Part shown: piece after piece, positions 55,304 through 64,000 of the stretch
Layout: every line of letters begins with the position of its first letter
How positions within the stretch are numbered: the first letter of the stretch is position 1
Source of the DNA: Bacteroidota bacterium
GTDB taxonomy: Bacteria > Bacteroidota > Bacteroidia > Bacteroidales > VadinHA17
DNA length: 64,000 bases
Direction of reading: 5' to 3'
Assembly: GCA_029547705.1 (NCBI GenBank)
Contig: JAKPOU010000041.1
Coordinates: 1-64,000, forward strand
Position numbers and translations under genes: made by a program
Notes under the pieces: generated by a model
Database searches by the model: none
What the model was told of the DNA's origin: nothing
Seen by the model: only the letters and a program-made list of their open reading frames with translations

Positions 55304-56425
55304 TTATTCAATATTGATAACAAGATTCAGGATATAATTTGCAATGGAAAGACAGGATGTCAGTCCGGGCGATTCCATACCGATAAGATTGATAAATCCC
55401 TTTAATCCCCTTGCACTTTCCTCCGCAATGTAGAAATCTCTTGCCGGATCTCCTTTTTTCTGGGTTTTGGGCCTTATTCCCGCCAGCTCGGGAGACAGGT
55501 CATCAGGAGACAAAAAAGGGAGAAACTTTTTTGCAGACCTCCAGAAAATTTCCTGTTTTGAAACATCAACATGGTAATCCTGTATGTTTGAGTCGAGGTA
55601 CGTTACATCCGGTCCGAGCTTTACACCTCCCGCCAGATCAACGGTTGCGTGGATACCTATGCCTTCCATATTATGATATGGAACCGGATAGATGAGCCGG
55701 CTTATAAGTCTGTTCCGGGGCGGCTTAAGCCTGAAATATTCACCCTTGCAGAAATGTATGGCAAGGTTTTCGTCATTGATCCCGGCCATTGCGGCAATCC
55801 TGTCCGCATAAAGGCCTGCGGAATTTATTACTATTCCTGTTGTAAAACAGAATTCCTGTCCGTCAGCATCCATAAGCTTTATTTCATAACCCTTGTCAAG
55901 CTTCCTGATCCCTGTCACCTCACTTCCATAAACCATTTGTCCGCCGTTGTGTATTATCCCGGTTTCAAGGCTTTTCATCAGGGAATGTGTGTCAACAATT
56001 CCCGTATCCGGTGAATAGAGGGCATTTACTGCAAAAATTTCCGGCTCGAGCGCAGCTATCTGATCTTTGTCAAGTATTTCGAGCTTAACTCCATTTCTGC
56101 GGGCAGTTTCTTTTATATCCCTTATTACCTTTACTTCTTCCCGGTTTGTGGCGACAATCAGTTTCCCGCACCTGTTATACGGTATTTCATGTTTAATGCA
56201 GTAATCATAAAGGAGTTCCCTGCCTTCCACGCACAGCACGGCCTTCAGGCTTCCCTCCGGATAATAAATTCCGGCATGAACAACCTCACTGTTCCGGCTG
56301 CTGGTTTCCCGGCCGAATGACGGATGTTTCTCGATTATGAAAACATTGCTGAAATTTTCCGAAATCCTTTCCCCGGCGGCAAGACCTATTACTCCTGCAC
56401 CAATGATGGTAATGGCAGTATCCAA
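55304..56425 (-). CDS. FAD-dependent L-2-hydroxyglutarate oxidase-like enzyme
   Basis: A 373-residue FAD oxidoreductase of the LhgO/DAO family. The nucleotide fold starts IIGAGVIGLAAGERI, and the loop ETSSRNSEVVHAGIYY near residues 40-55 is the LhgO signature for substrate carboxylate binding. The C-terminal region has GIRPKTQ and NLIGMESPGLTSC. It would oxidise L-2-hydroxyglutarate, a by-product of metabolism, to 2-oxoglutarate. The start appears to be TTG at 56425, as there is no in-frame ATG nearby upstream. A related 2-hydroxy-acid is possible. Confidence 0.82.
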   Translation of the reverse strand: MDTAITIIGAGVIGLAAGERISENFSNVFIIEKHPSFGRETSSRNSEVVHAGIYYPEGSLKAVLCVEGRELLYDYCIKHEIPYNRCGKLIVATNREEVKVIRDIKETARRNGVKLEILDKDQIAALEPEIFAVNALYSPDTGIVDTHSLMKSLETGIIHNGGQMVYGSEVTGIRKLDKGYEIKLMDADGQEFCFTTGIVINSAGLYADRIAAMAGINDENLAIHFCKGEYFRLKPPRNRLISRLIYPVPYHNMEGIGIHATVDLAGGVKLGPDVTYLDSNIQDYHVDVSKQEIFWRSAKKFLPFLSPDDLSPELAGIRPKTQKKGDPARDFYIAEESARGLKGFINLIGMESPGLTSCLSIANYILNLVINIE

Positions 56426-56582
56426 AGTGAATTGCTGACAAATTTATTTTCCAAAAATAGCCTAAAAAGCGATATGCCGTCATCATCCGGGAAATTTGTT
56501 ACGGGAATGATTCATTGCTGAGGGACAATCTTGGCAGATTTCAATCAAACCAGTACTTTTATGTTCCAAATAACTTTTTAAC

Positions 56583-58697
56583 ATGAAAGCACTTATCCCG
56601 GGATTTGCTCTGACACTGGCAGTTCTCATTTCATGCGGCAATGATCAGAAAATTAACAGATACCAACTGGTGACAAGGCATAATATTGAGACCAGCGCTA
56701 TAGACAGTCTGAATTCACTTTCTGTAGGAAATGGTGAATTTGCATTTACTGTTGACGTAACGGGCCTTCAGACTTTCCCCGCTTTTTACAGGGGGGGAAT
56801 ACCCCTGGGAACCATGTCGAACTGGGGCTGGCATTCATCTGAGAATCCTCAAAACTATAGTCTTGAAGATAATTACCGTGAATATGAAGTAAATGGCAGG
56901 CAGGTGAAATATCTCTGGCAGTATGGCAGCGAGGATGAGGAAAGAAAAAAGCTGGCCAGCACATGGCTGAGAGAAAATCCACACCGTATTCATTTGGGCA
57001 TGATAGGCTTATATATCCTGAAAAAGGACGGGACAGAAATCACCATAGATGATATCAGCGACAATGTTCAGAGACTGAATCTGTGGACCGGTGAGATAGT
57101 CAGCCGTTTTACAGTTGATGGTTTTCCTGTTCAGGTCACTACCCTGTGCCATCCGGAACTGGACCAGGTATCTGCAAGGATTGAATCCGGACTTATAGCT
57201 GAAAACAGACTTGGAATACGGGTACATTTCCCATTGGGAATTCCCCAGCCGGCCGGATACGATTTTGAGAATCCTGAGGGGCATGTCACGGCGATACGTG
57301 CCTCTTCCGCCAATGTGACATTGTTTGAAAGGATCCAGGATGCTGACAGGTATTTTGTTAAACTGAGCCATCCCGGAGGATCAATTGAAAATGCAGCACC
57401 GCATCTTTATTACATTTTTCCGCGAAACGACAGTAAGGTATTTGAATTTTCATGTCTGTTCAGTAAGAGGGATGAACACGGATCTCCTGAGGATTTTGCA
57501 ATTAGCGCCGGGAAAAACAGGAAGAGCTGGGAAGAGTTCTGGAGTACCGGGGCTGCAGTTGACTTTTCTCAATGTACTGACCCGAGGGCGCCTGAACTGG
57601 AGAGAAGGGTCATTCTTTCGCGCTATCTTACGCGGATACAGTGCAGCGGATCATTGCCTCCCGCAGAAACCGGTCTCACTTATAACAGCTGGTTCGGGAA
57701 ATTTCATCTTGAAATGCACTGGTGGCACGCCGTTCATTTTGCGCTCTGGCAAAAGGAAGCAATTCTGGCCAGGCAAATGAATTATTATTCTGATATCATC
57801 GGCGAAGCCGGGGAAACTGCCCGGATCCAGGGATACAGGGGTGCACGGTGGCCCAAGATGACAAATCCTTCGGGCAGGGAAAGCCCCAGTGGTGTGGGTG
57901 TTTTTCTCATCTGGCAGCAGCCCCATCCGATTTTTTACTCGGAACTGCTTTACAAAAATTCATCCGATAAGAATACAGTTCTCGGGAAATACAGTGAAAT
58001 TGTTTTTGAGTCGGCCGAATTCATGGCATCCTATGCCTTCCATGACAGGGTTAACAGCCGCTATGTCCTCGGACCGGTGCTGATTCCCGCACAGGAAAGC
58101 CTGAAAAAGGAAAGCACTTTAAATCCTGCATTCGAAATCGTTTACTGGTACTGGGGACTGAAAACGGCGGCAGAATGGAAAAAGCGTCTGGGCCAGGAAA
58201 TTCCTGCTTTATGGACGGATATCACTGAAAGACTTTCGGAGCTTGCTGTACAGGATGGCCTCTATCTTTGTACGGAAGATACCAGGGATTCCTGGATCAA
58301 TCCGCGATATATGAGTGATCACCCCATAGTTTCCGGAATCATGGGAATATTGCCGGAAACAGGCAAAGTCAACAGTCTTATTCTGGGAAACACACTGGAT
58401 ACCATAATGAAAAAATGGAACTGGCCTTCCGGCTGGGGATGGGACTTCCCCATGCTGGCAATGTCAGCGGCTTCCATCGGGCGCGGAGAACAGGCTCTGG
58501 ATTTTCTTATGATGGATGCCCCTAAAAACAGATATCTGCTGAACGGACATAATTACCAGGATCCCCGGCTGGCAGTCTATCTCCCCGGAAACGGGGGACT
58601 TCTGACTGCTGTTGCAAAAATGTGTGTCTGCGGCCAGTTTCCTCAGAACGGCAGATGGAAGGTGAGATGGGAAAACTTAAATGAATATGTTGACTGA
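56583..58697 (+). CDS. Lipoprotein glycoside-hydrolase-like protein, possible six-hairpin fold
   Basis: A 704-residue lipoprotein with a signal ending in a lipobox Cys (LISCG). An N-terminal beta-rich part (about 30-290) carries NSLSVGNGEFAFTVDVTG and other sandwich strands. A helical part (about 320-680) with Trp-rich blocks follows: FHLEMHWWHAVHFALWQ, RGARWPKMTNPSG, and GVGVFLIWQQPHPIFYSELLY. This layout of a beta-sandwich ahead of an alpha/alpha barrel is that of clan GH-L and GH-M glycosidases, such as GH65 or GH95. I cannot name the family or its catalytic Glu. It is followed by a small exported unknown protein. Confidence 0.6.
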   Translation: MKALIPGFALTLAVLISCGNDQKINRYQLVTRHNIETSAIDSLNSLSVGNGEFAFTVDVTGLQTFPAFYRGGIPLGTMSNWGWHSSENPQNYSLEDNYREYEVNGRQVKYLWQYGSEDEERKKLASTWLRENPHRIHLGMIGLYILKKDGTEITIDDISDNVQRLNLWTGEIVSRFTVDGFPVQVTTLCHPELDQVSARIESGLIAENRLGIRVHFPLGIPQPAGYDFENPEGHVTAIRASSANVTLFERIQDADRYFVKLSHPGGSIENAAPHLYYIFPRNDSKVFEFSCLFSKRDEHGSPEDFAISAGKNRKSWEEFWSTGAAVDFSQCTDPRAPELERRVILSRYLTRIQCSGSLPPAETGLTYNSWFGKFHLEMHWWHAVHFALWQKEAILARQMNYYSDIIGEAGETARIQGYRGARWPKMTNPSGRESPSGVGVFLIWQQPHPIFYSELLYKNSSDKNTVLGKYSEIVFESAEFMASYAFHDRVNSRYVLGPVLIPAQESLKKESTLNPAFEIVYWYWGLKTAAEWKKRLGQEIPALWTDITERLSELAVQDGLYLCTEDTRDSWINPRYMSDHPIVSGIMGILPETGKVNSLILGNTLDTIMKKWNWPSGWGWDFPMLAMSAASIGRGEQALDFLMMDAPKNRYLLNGHNYQDPRLAVYLPGNGGLLTAVAKMCVCGQFPQNGRWKVRWENLNEYVD

Positions 58698-58719
58698 TGA
58701 TAAACAAAATCACAAATAT

Positions 58720-59388
58720 ATGATTAAAAGGAAATTATCTTTATCAATTATCGCCCTGATATTCAATTTTATGACGATATTATTACAGGGACAGCAAACC
58801 AGTGATGGATCCATGACGCAATATCATTTTCCGGAGTTTTCTGCAGGCAGAATTTTCATGAAGAATGGACAGACTCACACATCGGTTATGAATTATAATA
58901 CTGTTACTGAAAAAATGGTTTTTATTAAGGATGACAGTTATTTTGATCTTACAAATACCGGTATGATCGATACGATAATTCTGCAGGACATCAGGTTTGT
59001 TCCGGTCGGGAAGGCTTTTTATGAAGTCCTGATTTCTGATTCCTCCTCATTATATATTCAATACAAGGGTGAATTATTGCCGGCAGGCAAACCTGTGGGA
59101 TACGGAGGAACTTCCCATCTGGCATCAAGTACTTATCTCAGCAGTGTCGATCTTTCAGGTGGAAGATATAATTTGCCTGTTCCACCTGAATTTACCGTGA
59201 ACATGTATTCAGTTTACTGGATAAGAAAAGGTACAGAATGGTCCGGTTTTGTCAATGAAAAACAATTTCTGAAACTCTTCCCCGAAAAAGCCGGAGCACT
59301 GAAAGCTTTCATAAAGAAAAACCGTATAAAAATTGACAGGAAAAAACAGATGATTGAACTAATGGAGTATTGTAACAGTTTAAATTAA
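58720..59388 (+). CDS. Exported protein of unknown function
   Basis: About 222 residues from the ATG at 58720, with a signal peptide (LSIIALIFNFMTILLQGQ). The rest is beta-rich and polar with a charged end (RKKQMIELMEYCNSLN). I do not recognise the family. The ATG at 58681 would add 13 residues and overlap the end of the preceding gene by 17 bases; the downstream ATG gives a better signal peptide. Confidence 0.6.
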   Translation: MIKRKLSLSIIALIFNFMTILLQGQQTSDGSMTQYHFPEFSAGRIFMKNGQTHTSVMNYNTVTEKMVFIKDDSYFDLTNTGMIDTIILQDIRFVPVGKAFYEVLISDSSSLYIQYKGELLPAGKPVGYGGTSHLASSTYLSSVDLSGGRYNLPVPPEFTVNMYSVYWIRKGTEWSGFVNEKQFLKLFPEKAGALKAFIKKNRIKIDRKKQMIELMEYCNSLN

Positions 59389-59548
59389 AACCTGATTCTT
59401 AATCTATCGACTGCTTTATCAGACAAATTCTTAATGGATTTAATGATTAAGCGCTTTTAAGGAAAACCATTTGTTGGTTCATACCTGCAATCTGGAAACT
59501 AATACTGGTCATCTGCCGGTGTTTTTTTAATTTTATAGGAATTTTTAT

Positions 59549-59908
59549 CTTGAGAAATTATATGATTCCTCCCTGTATTATTATCATAAATCACTTGATT
59601 ACTGTATTCCGGCTAAACAGCTTGCCAGTGCTTCCAATTCCCTGGGCAATATAGGAACTCACACAGGCTAATCTGAGACACCAGATGAATCCTCATTTTA
59701 TTTTCAACACCCTGAATTCGATACAGTACTATATGTACCGTCATGATAAACTTGAGACAAACACATACCTTACGAAGTTTTCATGTCAGAAATTGATCCT
59801 TTGATATACAACGTACCATCAATGCTTATTCAGCCATACGTTGAGAATTCAATCTGCCACGGGCTGATTCCGAAGGCACCCGTGTTGAAATCGAAATTCC
59901 CATCATGA
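59549..59908 (+). pseudogene. Fragments of a TPR-linked LytS-type sensor kinase
   Basis: Three pieces in two frames. First a TPR helix pair (59549-59671, YYYHKSLDY...ASNSLGNIG). Then the H-box of a LytS/YehU-type histidine kinase (59673-59806), with QMNPHFIFNTLNSIQ including the phosphorylated His. Then its ATP-binding N-box (59786-59908), reading PSMLIQPYVENSICHGL. About 70 codons between the H and N boxes and the transmembrane part are absent, with stops between pieces. The gene has been broken by several deletions and one frame change. Confidence 0.8.
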
Positions 59909-59909
59909 C

Positions 59910-60182
59910 ATGACAAGGAAGCTTAAAACAATAATTATTGATGAGGAACCGAATTCTGTTGATTTTATTGATTCGCTCATTCTGAGGTATTGCCCTGAAC
60001 TGGAAATTGCAGGAAAAGCCTATGATGTATCAGAAGGGGTAAGAGTTGTTAAAAACAGCAAACCGGATCTGATTTTCCTGGATGTCGAAATGCCGAATGG
60101 CACCGCCTTTGATTTGCTCAGCCATTTTCCAAATGAAAAAGGGGCCGGACAGGCCCCTTGTTCAAACCTAAAACCCGGCTGA
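59910..60182 (+). pseudogene. Truncated response-regulator receiver (LytR type)
   Basis: A 90-codon open frame starting two bases after the kinase relic. It is the first three quarters of a receiver domain: IIIDEEPNSVDF and the phospho-acceptor Asp in PDLIFLDVEMPNG. After LLSHFPN the homology stops and the frame runs into the terminator of the convergent gene (60136-60157). The rest of the receiver and the LytTR DNA-binding domain are missing. It pairs with the kinase relic as a dead two-component system. Confidence 0.75.
60136..60160 (-). terminator. Terminator of tandem paralog A
   Basis: GGGGCC (60141-60146) pairs with GGCCCC (60152-60157). On the minus strand a T run follows, from the A run at 60136-60140. 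The same arrangement lies after paralog B. Confidence 0.8.
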
Positions 60183-60199
60183 AGCGCCTCCGGAAATGC

Positions 60200-60688
60200 T
60201 CACTGTTTTTCAGCAGTCATGTTTTCTTCCGTCCTCAGGAGGAAAGGAAAAAACGCGGCAATGGTCCGGGCGGCATCCAGTTCATGCAACTGCCCCGGCC
60301 CCAGAACCTTCTGATGGAAATATTCCTTCCTGTTCAGTTCCGTGCAATCTGTTTTATAACCCTCCTTTGCAAAGGCCTGGTCAAGCATCTCAACTCCGAA
60401 ATACTGAGAGTTGTTTACATACTGAACAGAAAGCCTGTCTGACAATACCAGGTATTTCCGGCAGTTCTTTTCCCTGCAGACAATAACTGTGACCTCCATG
60501 GGAGTGTTCTCATAGGTGATGGCGTAGGCCCTGCAGTTTTTCCCCTTTAAAAGGACAGGATTGTCAATTGCCATCACCTTGTAGTCACCCATTGTGGAGT
60601 GGGTTTTCCCTTCTGCCACCACTTTGGTGGCGAAGAGAAAAGACCCTGCTGTTAAAACAAGCACTGCAAACAAAATCATTCTTTTCAT
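60200..60688 (-). CDS. Exported protein of unknown function, paralog A
   Basis: A 162-residue protein with a signal peptide (MILFAVLVLTAGSFLFA). The mature part is beta-rich and polar with KGKNCRAYAI and NTPMEVTVIVC, and C-terminal FPFLLRTEEN. Paralog B at 60907 is the same length and differs at about 44 of 162 positions by hand alignment (about 73% identical). Downstream sequence, including terminator, is also alike, so the two arose by a tandem duplication of the whole unit. Function unknown. Confidence 0.75.
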   Translation of the reverse strand: MKRMILFAVLVLTAGSFLFATKVVAEGKTHSTMGDYKVMAIDNPVLLKGKNCRAYAITYENTPMEVTVIVCREKNCRKYLVLSDRLSVQYVNNSQYFGVEMLDQAFAKEGYKTDCTELNRKEYFHQKVLGPGQLHELDAARTIAAFFPFLLRTEENMTAEKQ

Positions 60689-60846
60689 GGCTTAATTATT
60701 TAAAGTGTAAAACTCTTCAGACTTTTCATGATTTTATTTTAAAGACAGTGTTTATTATTGTTTGCTGCATGAAGTAATACTTTTTGTCGGAAAGATTCGT
60801 CTGAAACAGCCCCCGGGGGCGGTATACCGCCGGCTGAAATAAAAAA

Positions 60847-60863
60847 GGGACCTGTCCGGTCCC
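60847..60863 (-). terminator. Terminator of tandem paralog B
   Basis: GGGACC (60847-60852) pairs with GGTCCC (60858-60863). On the minus strand a six-T run follows, from 60841-60846. A further palindrome (GGCGGTATACCGCC, 60818-60831) lies beyond it. Confidence 0.8.
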
Positions 60864-60906
60864 TCCATTCAAAACCCAAAACCCGGCAGAGCGCCCGGAA
60901 AAGTGC

Positions 60907-61395
60907 CTATTGTTTTTCAGCAGTCATATTTTCATCCGTCCTCAGAAGGAAGGGGAAAAATGCGGCAATGGTCCTTGTTGCATCCTTTTCCCGCATCTGT
61001 CCGGGTCCGATGACCTTCTGACGGAAATACGCAATTTTGTTCAGTCCCGAATTGTCTGTTTTATAGCCTTCCTTTTCAAAGGATTTGTCAACCATTTCAA
61101 CTCCGAAATACTGAGCGTTGTTTACATACTGAACAGAAAGCCTGTCTGAGAGCACAAGATATTTCTGATCCTTCTGATCCCTGCAGACAATAACTGTTAC
61201 CTCCATCGGGGTGTTCTCATACTTAATGACATAAGCCTGGCAATCTGCGCCCTTCAGAGGTACAGGACTGTCGATTGCCTCCACTCTGTAATTGCCAAGG
61301 GATGTGTAAGTTTTCCCTTCGCCGATCAGCTTCGTTCCGAACGAAAATGTGCCGGCTGCCAAAACAAGCACTGCAAATAAAATCATTCTTTTCAT
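60907..61395 (-). CDS. Exported protein of unknown function, paralog B
   Basis: A 162-residue protein with a signal peptide (MILFAVLVLAAGTFSFG). It repeats the paralog A pattern: YENTPMEVTVIVC, YLVLSDRLSVQYVNN, FGVEM and a C-terminal AAFFPFLLRT, with Cys in most of the same places. The Cys-rich charged loop in A (CREKNC) reads CRDQKD here. No family recognised. The gene unit is read away from the wrecked two-component pair, with about 340 bases upstream free of genes. Confidence 0.75.
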   Translation of the reverse strand: MKRMILFAVLVLAAGTFSFGTKLIGEGKTYTSLGNYRVEAIDSPVPLKGADCQAYVIKYENTPMEVTVIVCRDQKDQKYLVLSDRLSVQYVNNAQYFGVEMVDKSFEKEGYKTDNSGLNKIAYFRQKVIGPGQMREKDATRTIAAFFPFLLRTDENMTAEKQ

Positions 61396-61733
61396 GGCTT
61401 AATAGTTTAATTTGGTTGTTAGTAAATAGTTTTATTAATTGTTTTTATTTATTTATTTCCGGATCCGTATATCTTTTCAGAGAATGAAATTATATATAAC
61501 GCGGTTAGCAGAAAAGGTATAATCACCCTATGGCAGGTTTGGGTTAACGGATGGCAGGATTAGTGGAAATATGATTGCAGAAATCGGAATTATGATTGCA
61601 GGAAACCGCCGGAATCTCTTCCTGGAGCCTGAACGGAAAATCCCTTAGGGCGAGTGGTCTGTCAGCGGCCTGCTGATGAAGCTATGCCGGGAAGAATATG
61701 GGGTGGCAAGGGACTGAAACTGATGGCCGGGGC
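61396..61733. other. Intergenic region upstream of paralog B
   Basis: No gene supported. AT-rich near 61396-61500, likely holding the promoter of paralog B; the rest (61500-61733) holds repeated TGGCAGG-type words but no frame or hairpin I trust. Confidence 0.4.
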
Positions 61734-62468
61734 TTATTCCTCAGAAATAACACCTGGTGGAAGTTCGGTTATTCTGATATTGCGGAAATGAATTTCCCCT
61801 CCTTCTGATTCCAGGCAGAGATATCCGGTTTTTCGGGTGGAATGACTTATACCATTGACAAACTTGCCGTTAACCGAAAGCTTAATGACGCCGTCCACAC
61901 ATACGACATCATAATAATTCCATTCACCTCTTCCCCTGCACCGGTTTTCAACTGATTTGCTCCGGGTACCCCTGGGATTGTCGGGAGTTGTTTTTACGCC
62001 GCCCACGCCGAACAGTTCACCGTGAACATAGGCGACCGGTGGTTCAATTCCGTCCTTAGTATTGAGTTTAACCCATTCAAGTTCAAGCATCTGAACTTCC
62101 ACACCGTTTGGTAAGTGGGATTTTTCATCCGGTATTGCCTCTGACCAGACGAAAACACCCGAATTACCGCCCGGTTCCATATGCTTCCACTCGATATGAA
62201 GTATGAAATTCTCATATTGTTTTTCGGATCTCATCACGCCAATCGGCCGTCCGGTACAAACCAGGATATTTTTTTTTACTGACCATGTGTATTCTGCCGT
62301 ATTGACATTGATCCACTTCAGTGCACTACTTTTTAAAGATGTTCCGGGTGTTACATTTTTCAGGGGCACGGACTTTCCGAATGACATTTCCTGCTGCTGC
62401 GCCCACAGTCCGGGGCTGGCGCTGGCAATAAAAATGAATATGACCATAATCCGGTACAAATGCTTCAT
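61734..62468 (-). CDS. Exported DUF1080 / 3-keto-disaccharide hydrolase-like protein
   Basis: A 244-residue protein with a signal peptide ([13 protein letters not shown]). The DUF1080 jelly-roll is visible: [38 protein letters not shown] and [11 protein letters not shown], ending [13 protein letters not shown]. Members bind or hydrolyse oxidised glycosides, and some remove 3-keto-sugars made by Gfo/Idh-type oxidoreductases. A Gfo/Idh gene occurs at 29927 but far away. It is 18 bases downstream of the PurC-like gene. Confidence 0.8.
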   Translation of the reverse strand: MKHLYRIMVIFIFIASASPGLWAQQQEMSFGKSVPLKNVTPGTSLKSSALKWINVNTAEYTWSVKKNILVCTGRPIGVMRSEKQYENFILHIEWKHMEPGGNSGVFVWSEAIPDEKSHLPNGVEVQMLELEWVKLNTKDGIEPPVAYVHGELFGVGGVKTTPDNPRGTRSKSVENRCRGRGEWNYYDVVCVDGVIKLSVNGKFVNGISHSTRKTGYLCLESEGGEIHFRNIRITELPPGVISEE

Positions 62469-62485
62469 GTCCTGTAGTTTTTATT

Positions 62486-63319
62486 TTAAAGGAAAATATT
62501 AATAAAATCTGCTGCTTTTACCTGGTTCCTGTTTTTTATGGTTCTTTTTCCTCCGGAAATGCCTGTCATGACACAGTCCCTGATAATGGTGCAGTCGCCT
62601 TTATGGTCCGGGCTGTAGCCCTTGCATACACGAAGGACATCAGGAGATATTTCATCAATGAGTACTATTTTTCCGTCACCGTCCCTGAGCCTGCCCAGCT
62701 CAAACTTGCCATCCAGCACATGATAGCCTTTTGATTCAAATTCCCGGGTAACGATTTCAGCAATGTCTTTTACAAGTTCAATACTGCCGCTGATCTCATC
62801 CCGGCTCATGGCTCCCGTTTCCTCGAGTGCTTCAAACGTAATCAGGGTGTCACTGTCCCCTTTCGTCCATGCCTCAACCACCTTGTGGATGTTTTTGCAG
62901 GGCTTTACAAAGGGGTACCTTCTCCAGAAACTGCCAGTTGCACTGTTCCTCCAGGTGAATTCAAGATTTTCCAGCGGGGCCGAGCCCGGAAACCCTGGAG
63001 CTTCAATCGGCAGACTAAGAGGCAGTGCCGGTTCCACAACCATCTCACTGTCACTGATGGTTTCTATATAATGAGTTGCAATACCCTTTTCCCTGAGCAG
63101 TCTGAAAAAATATGTGGCAAACCTGCATGCAATCGCACCCTTCCCGGGAATACTGCCGACAACAGTATCATAGCCCGGATCGAAAACAGGCTTCCCGTTT
63201 TCTAAGTAACCGGTGGCCTTGTCAGTGAAAACAAGAAGGTATTTTCCCCTGTACTGCCCTTCGGAAATGCTGAATACATCTTTTGATTTCCCACTGTATA
63301 CAAGATTCTTTTCCTTCAT
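62486..63319 (-). CDS. Divergent SAICAR synthetase (PurC-like)
   Basis: About 277 residues from the ATG at 63319. PurC joins aspartate to CAIR in purine synthesis. Matching motifs are VYSGKSKDVF, PLENLEFTWRNSATGS and VLDGKFELG. Two usual motifs differ: the nucleotide-binding loop reads VFTDKATGYL rather than the DRISAFD type, and LIDEISPDVLRVC lacks the usual S-x-R after PD. An ATG at 63364 would lie upstream of a predicted promoter (63343-63350), so I chose 63319. It may be a second, divergent copy or the sole PurC; the window shows no other. Confidence 0.75.
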   Translation of the reverse strand: MKEKNLVYSGKSKDVFSISEGQYRGKYLLVFTDKATGYLENGKPVFDPGYDTVVGSIPGKGAIACRFATYFFRLLREKGIATHYIETISDSEMVVEPALPLSLPIEAPGFPGSAPLENLEFTWRNSATGSFWRRYPFVKPCKNIHKVVEAWTKGDSDTLITFEALEETGAMSRDEISGSIELVKDIAEIVTREFESKGYHVLDGKFELGRLRDGDGKIVLIDEISPDVLRVCKGYSPDHKGDCTIIRDCVMTGISGGKRTIKNRNQVKAADFINIFL

Positions 63320-63715
63320 GGCTTTTATTAAAATTATCCAGGTAAATATACTACTCACGATCATTTCATCAAATCATTTGAGAAGATAGTGGAAAAATAT
63401 TATTTGCTCTATACATCTTTTGTACTGTTTCAGTAATAATTTAAAATACAATAATATATCTGAATCCTGCTAAGCCCGGTTGCGGGGAGTCTGCACAGAT
63501 TCCGGTGAACATCCGGCAGGTAACGGAACGGAGGCAGACTATTATACTTCATTGCTGATTCGAACCGCCTGTTATTTCAAATTTATTTCTACCGGAAAAG
63601 AAAATATTTATATTATCTTGACAGGCATGAATGAATTTTTATATCCGCTTATTTTCATCAATACTGAAATCCACGCCCGGGGACGGAGTGGATATATAAC
63701 CCAAAAGCCTGTAAA
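63320..63715. other. Divergent region between PurC-like and fucosidase genes
   Basis: A 396-base stretch. The minus-strand box at 63343-63350 serves the PurC-like gene. Upstream of the fucosidase gene I see an AT-rich stretch near 63600-63620 but no clear promoter. Confidence 0.4.
63343..63350 (-). promoter_or_regulatory. -7 box of the PurC-like gene
   Basis: The minus strand reads TATATTTA, one base off TAnnTTTG. Transcription would start near 63336 with a 17-base leader. Confidence 0.45.
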
Positions 63716-64000
63716 ATGAAAACCTTGAGACTTTCTTTAGTGATTATCTGCCTGGCAATGCTTAAAGTTTCAGCCCAGCATGATAACAGGTATGTGCCTG
63801 ATCCGGATCCCGCAATCCGTAACCGTATAGAGGAATGGCAGGATATTAAATTCGGCCTTCTTATGCACTGGGGGCCGTACAGCCAGTGGGGAATCGTTGA
63901 ATCATGGTCCATCTGTCCCGAAGATGAGCCATGGTGCATCCCGGATACGGTTCAGGATTATTTTGCATATAAAAGCAGGTATGAGAATCTGGGCAGGACA
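63716..64000 (+). CDS. Alpha-L-fucosidase GH29, N-terminal part (partial)
   Basis: The first 95 codons of a longer gene that runs out of the window. A signal peptide (LVIICLAMLKVSAQ) leads to the GH29 entry motif: WQDIKFGLLMHWGPYSQWG. The FGLxxHWGxYS pattern is typical of alpha-L-fucosidases, which release fucose from glycans. The catalytic part lies beyond the end. Confidence 0.85.
   Translation, partial: MKTLRLSLVIICLAMLKVSAQHDNRYVPDPDPAIRNRIEEWQDIKFGLLMHWGPYSQWGIVESWSICPEDEPWCIPDTVQDYFAYKSRYENLGRT

Overview
The window looks like a chromosomal segment of a Bacteroidota bacterium, most likely Bacteroidales or a relative. The evidence is threefold: promoters of the TTTG-N19-TAnnTTTG type (textbook upstream of rpoD at 51247-51277), a short 286-residue primary sigma factor, and many exported glycan-active enzymes, together with the 3' relic of a SusD-type gene. 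I recognised no rRNA, tRNA, CRISPR array, insertion sequence or prophage.

Region 1 (1-15.3 kb) is a run of minus-strand genes for exported proteins: a Tat-type amidohydrolase, a nitrilase-GH20 fusion, a parallel beta-helix protein, an ADP-ribosylglycohydrolase-family lipoprotein, an AGE-type epimerase, a Tat-exported enolase-superfamily dehydratase, an exported RraA-type aldolase-like protein and a Reg_prop propeller. One cytoplasmic ribokinase sits among them. The set suggests processing of amino-sugar, ribosyl or sugar-acid compounds in the periplasm. Just past the nitrilase-GH20 gene lies the 3' end of a lost SusD gene with a terminator.

Region 2 (15.4-31.3 kb) is a sugar or polyol catabolic island. 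It encodes a cupin, a GH88 unsaturated glucuronyl hydrolase, two medium-chain dehydrogenases, a PfkB kinase, an aldolase-SDR fusion, a PHP protein, a HAD phosphatase, a class II aldolase, a fused 2-oxoacid dehydrogenase E1 and its E2. A GntR/UTRA regulator with a likely self-operator and a Tat-exported Gfo/Idh/MocA oxidoreductase complete it. The parts fit a route of oxidation, phosphorylation, aldol cleavage and oxidation to acyl-CoA, but the substrate cannot be read from sequence. This is the best candidate for an undescribed pathway.

Region 3 (31.3-56.4 kb) is mostly housekeeping: a cold-shock protein, an RRM protein, a tailed bTHX ribosomal protein, an envelope operon (EamA, LTA-synthase-like, polysaccharide deacetylase, acyltransferase-like), FtsE, a large TPR protein with an outer-membrane partner, GyrB, a DUF362 ferredoxin, RlmN, DapF, a DegP/Q protease, RpoD, UvrB, an exported methyltransferase and an LhgO-like oxidase. 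One hydrolase here has lost its catalytic core in frame.

Region 4 (56.5-64 kb) returns to accessory genes: a lipoprotein that may be a six-hairpin glycosidase, an unknown exported protein, a wrecked LytS/LytR-type two-component pair, two tandem paralogous exported proteins, a DUF1080 protein, a divergent PurC and the start of a GH29 alpha-L-fucosidase.
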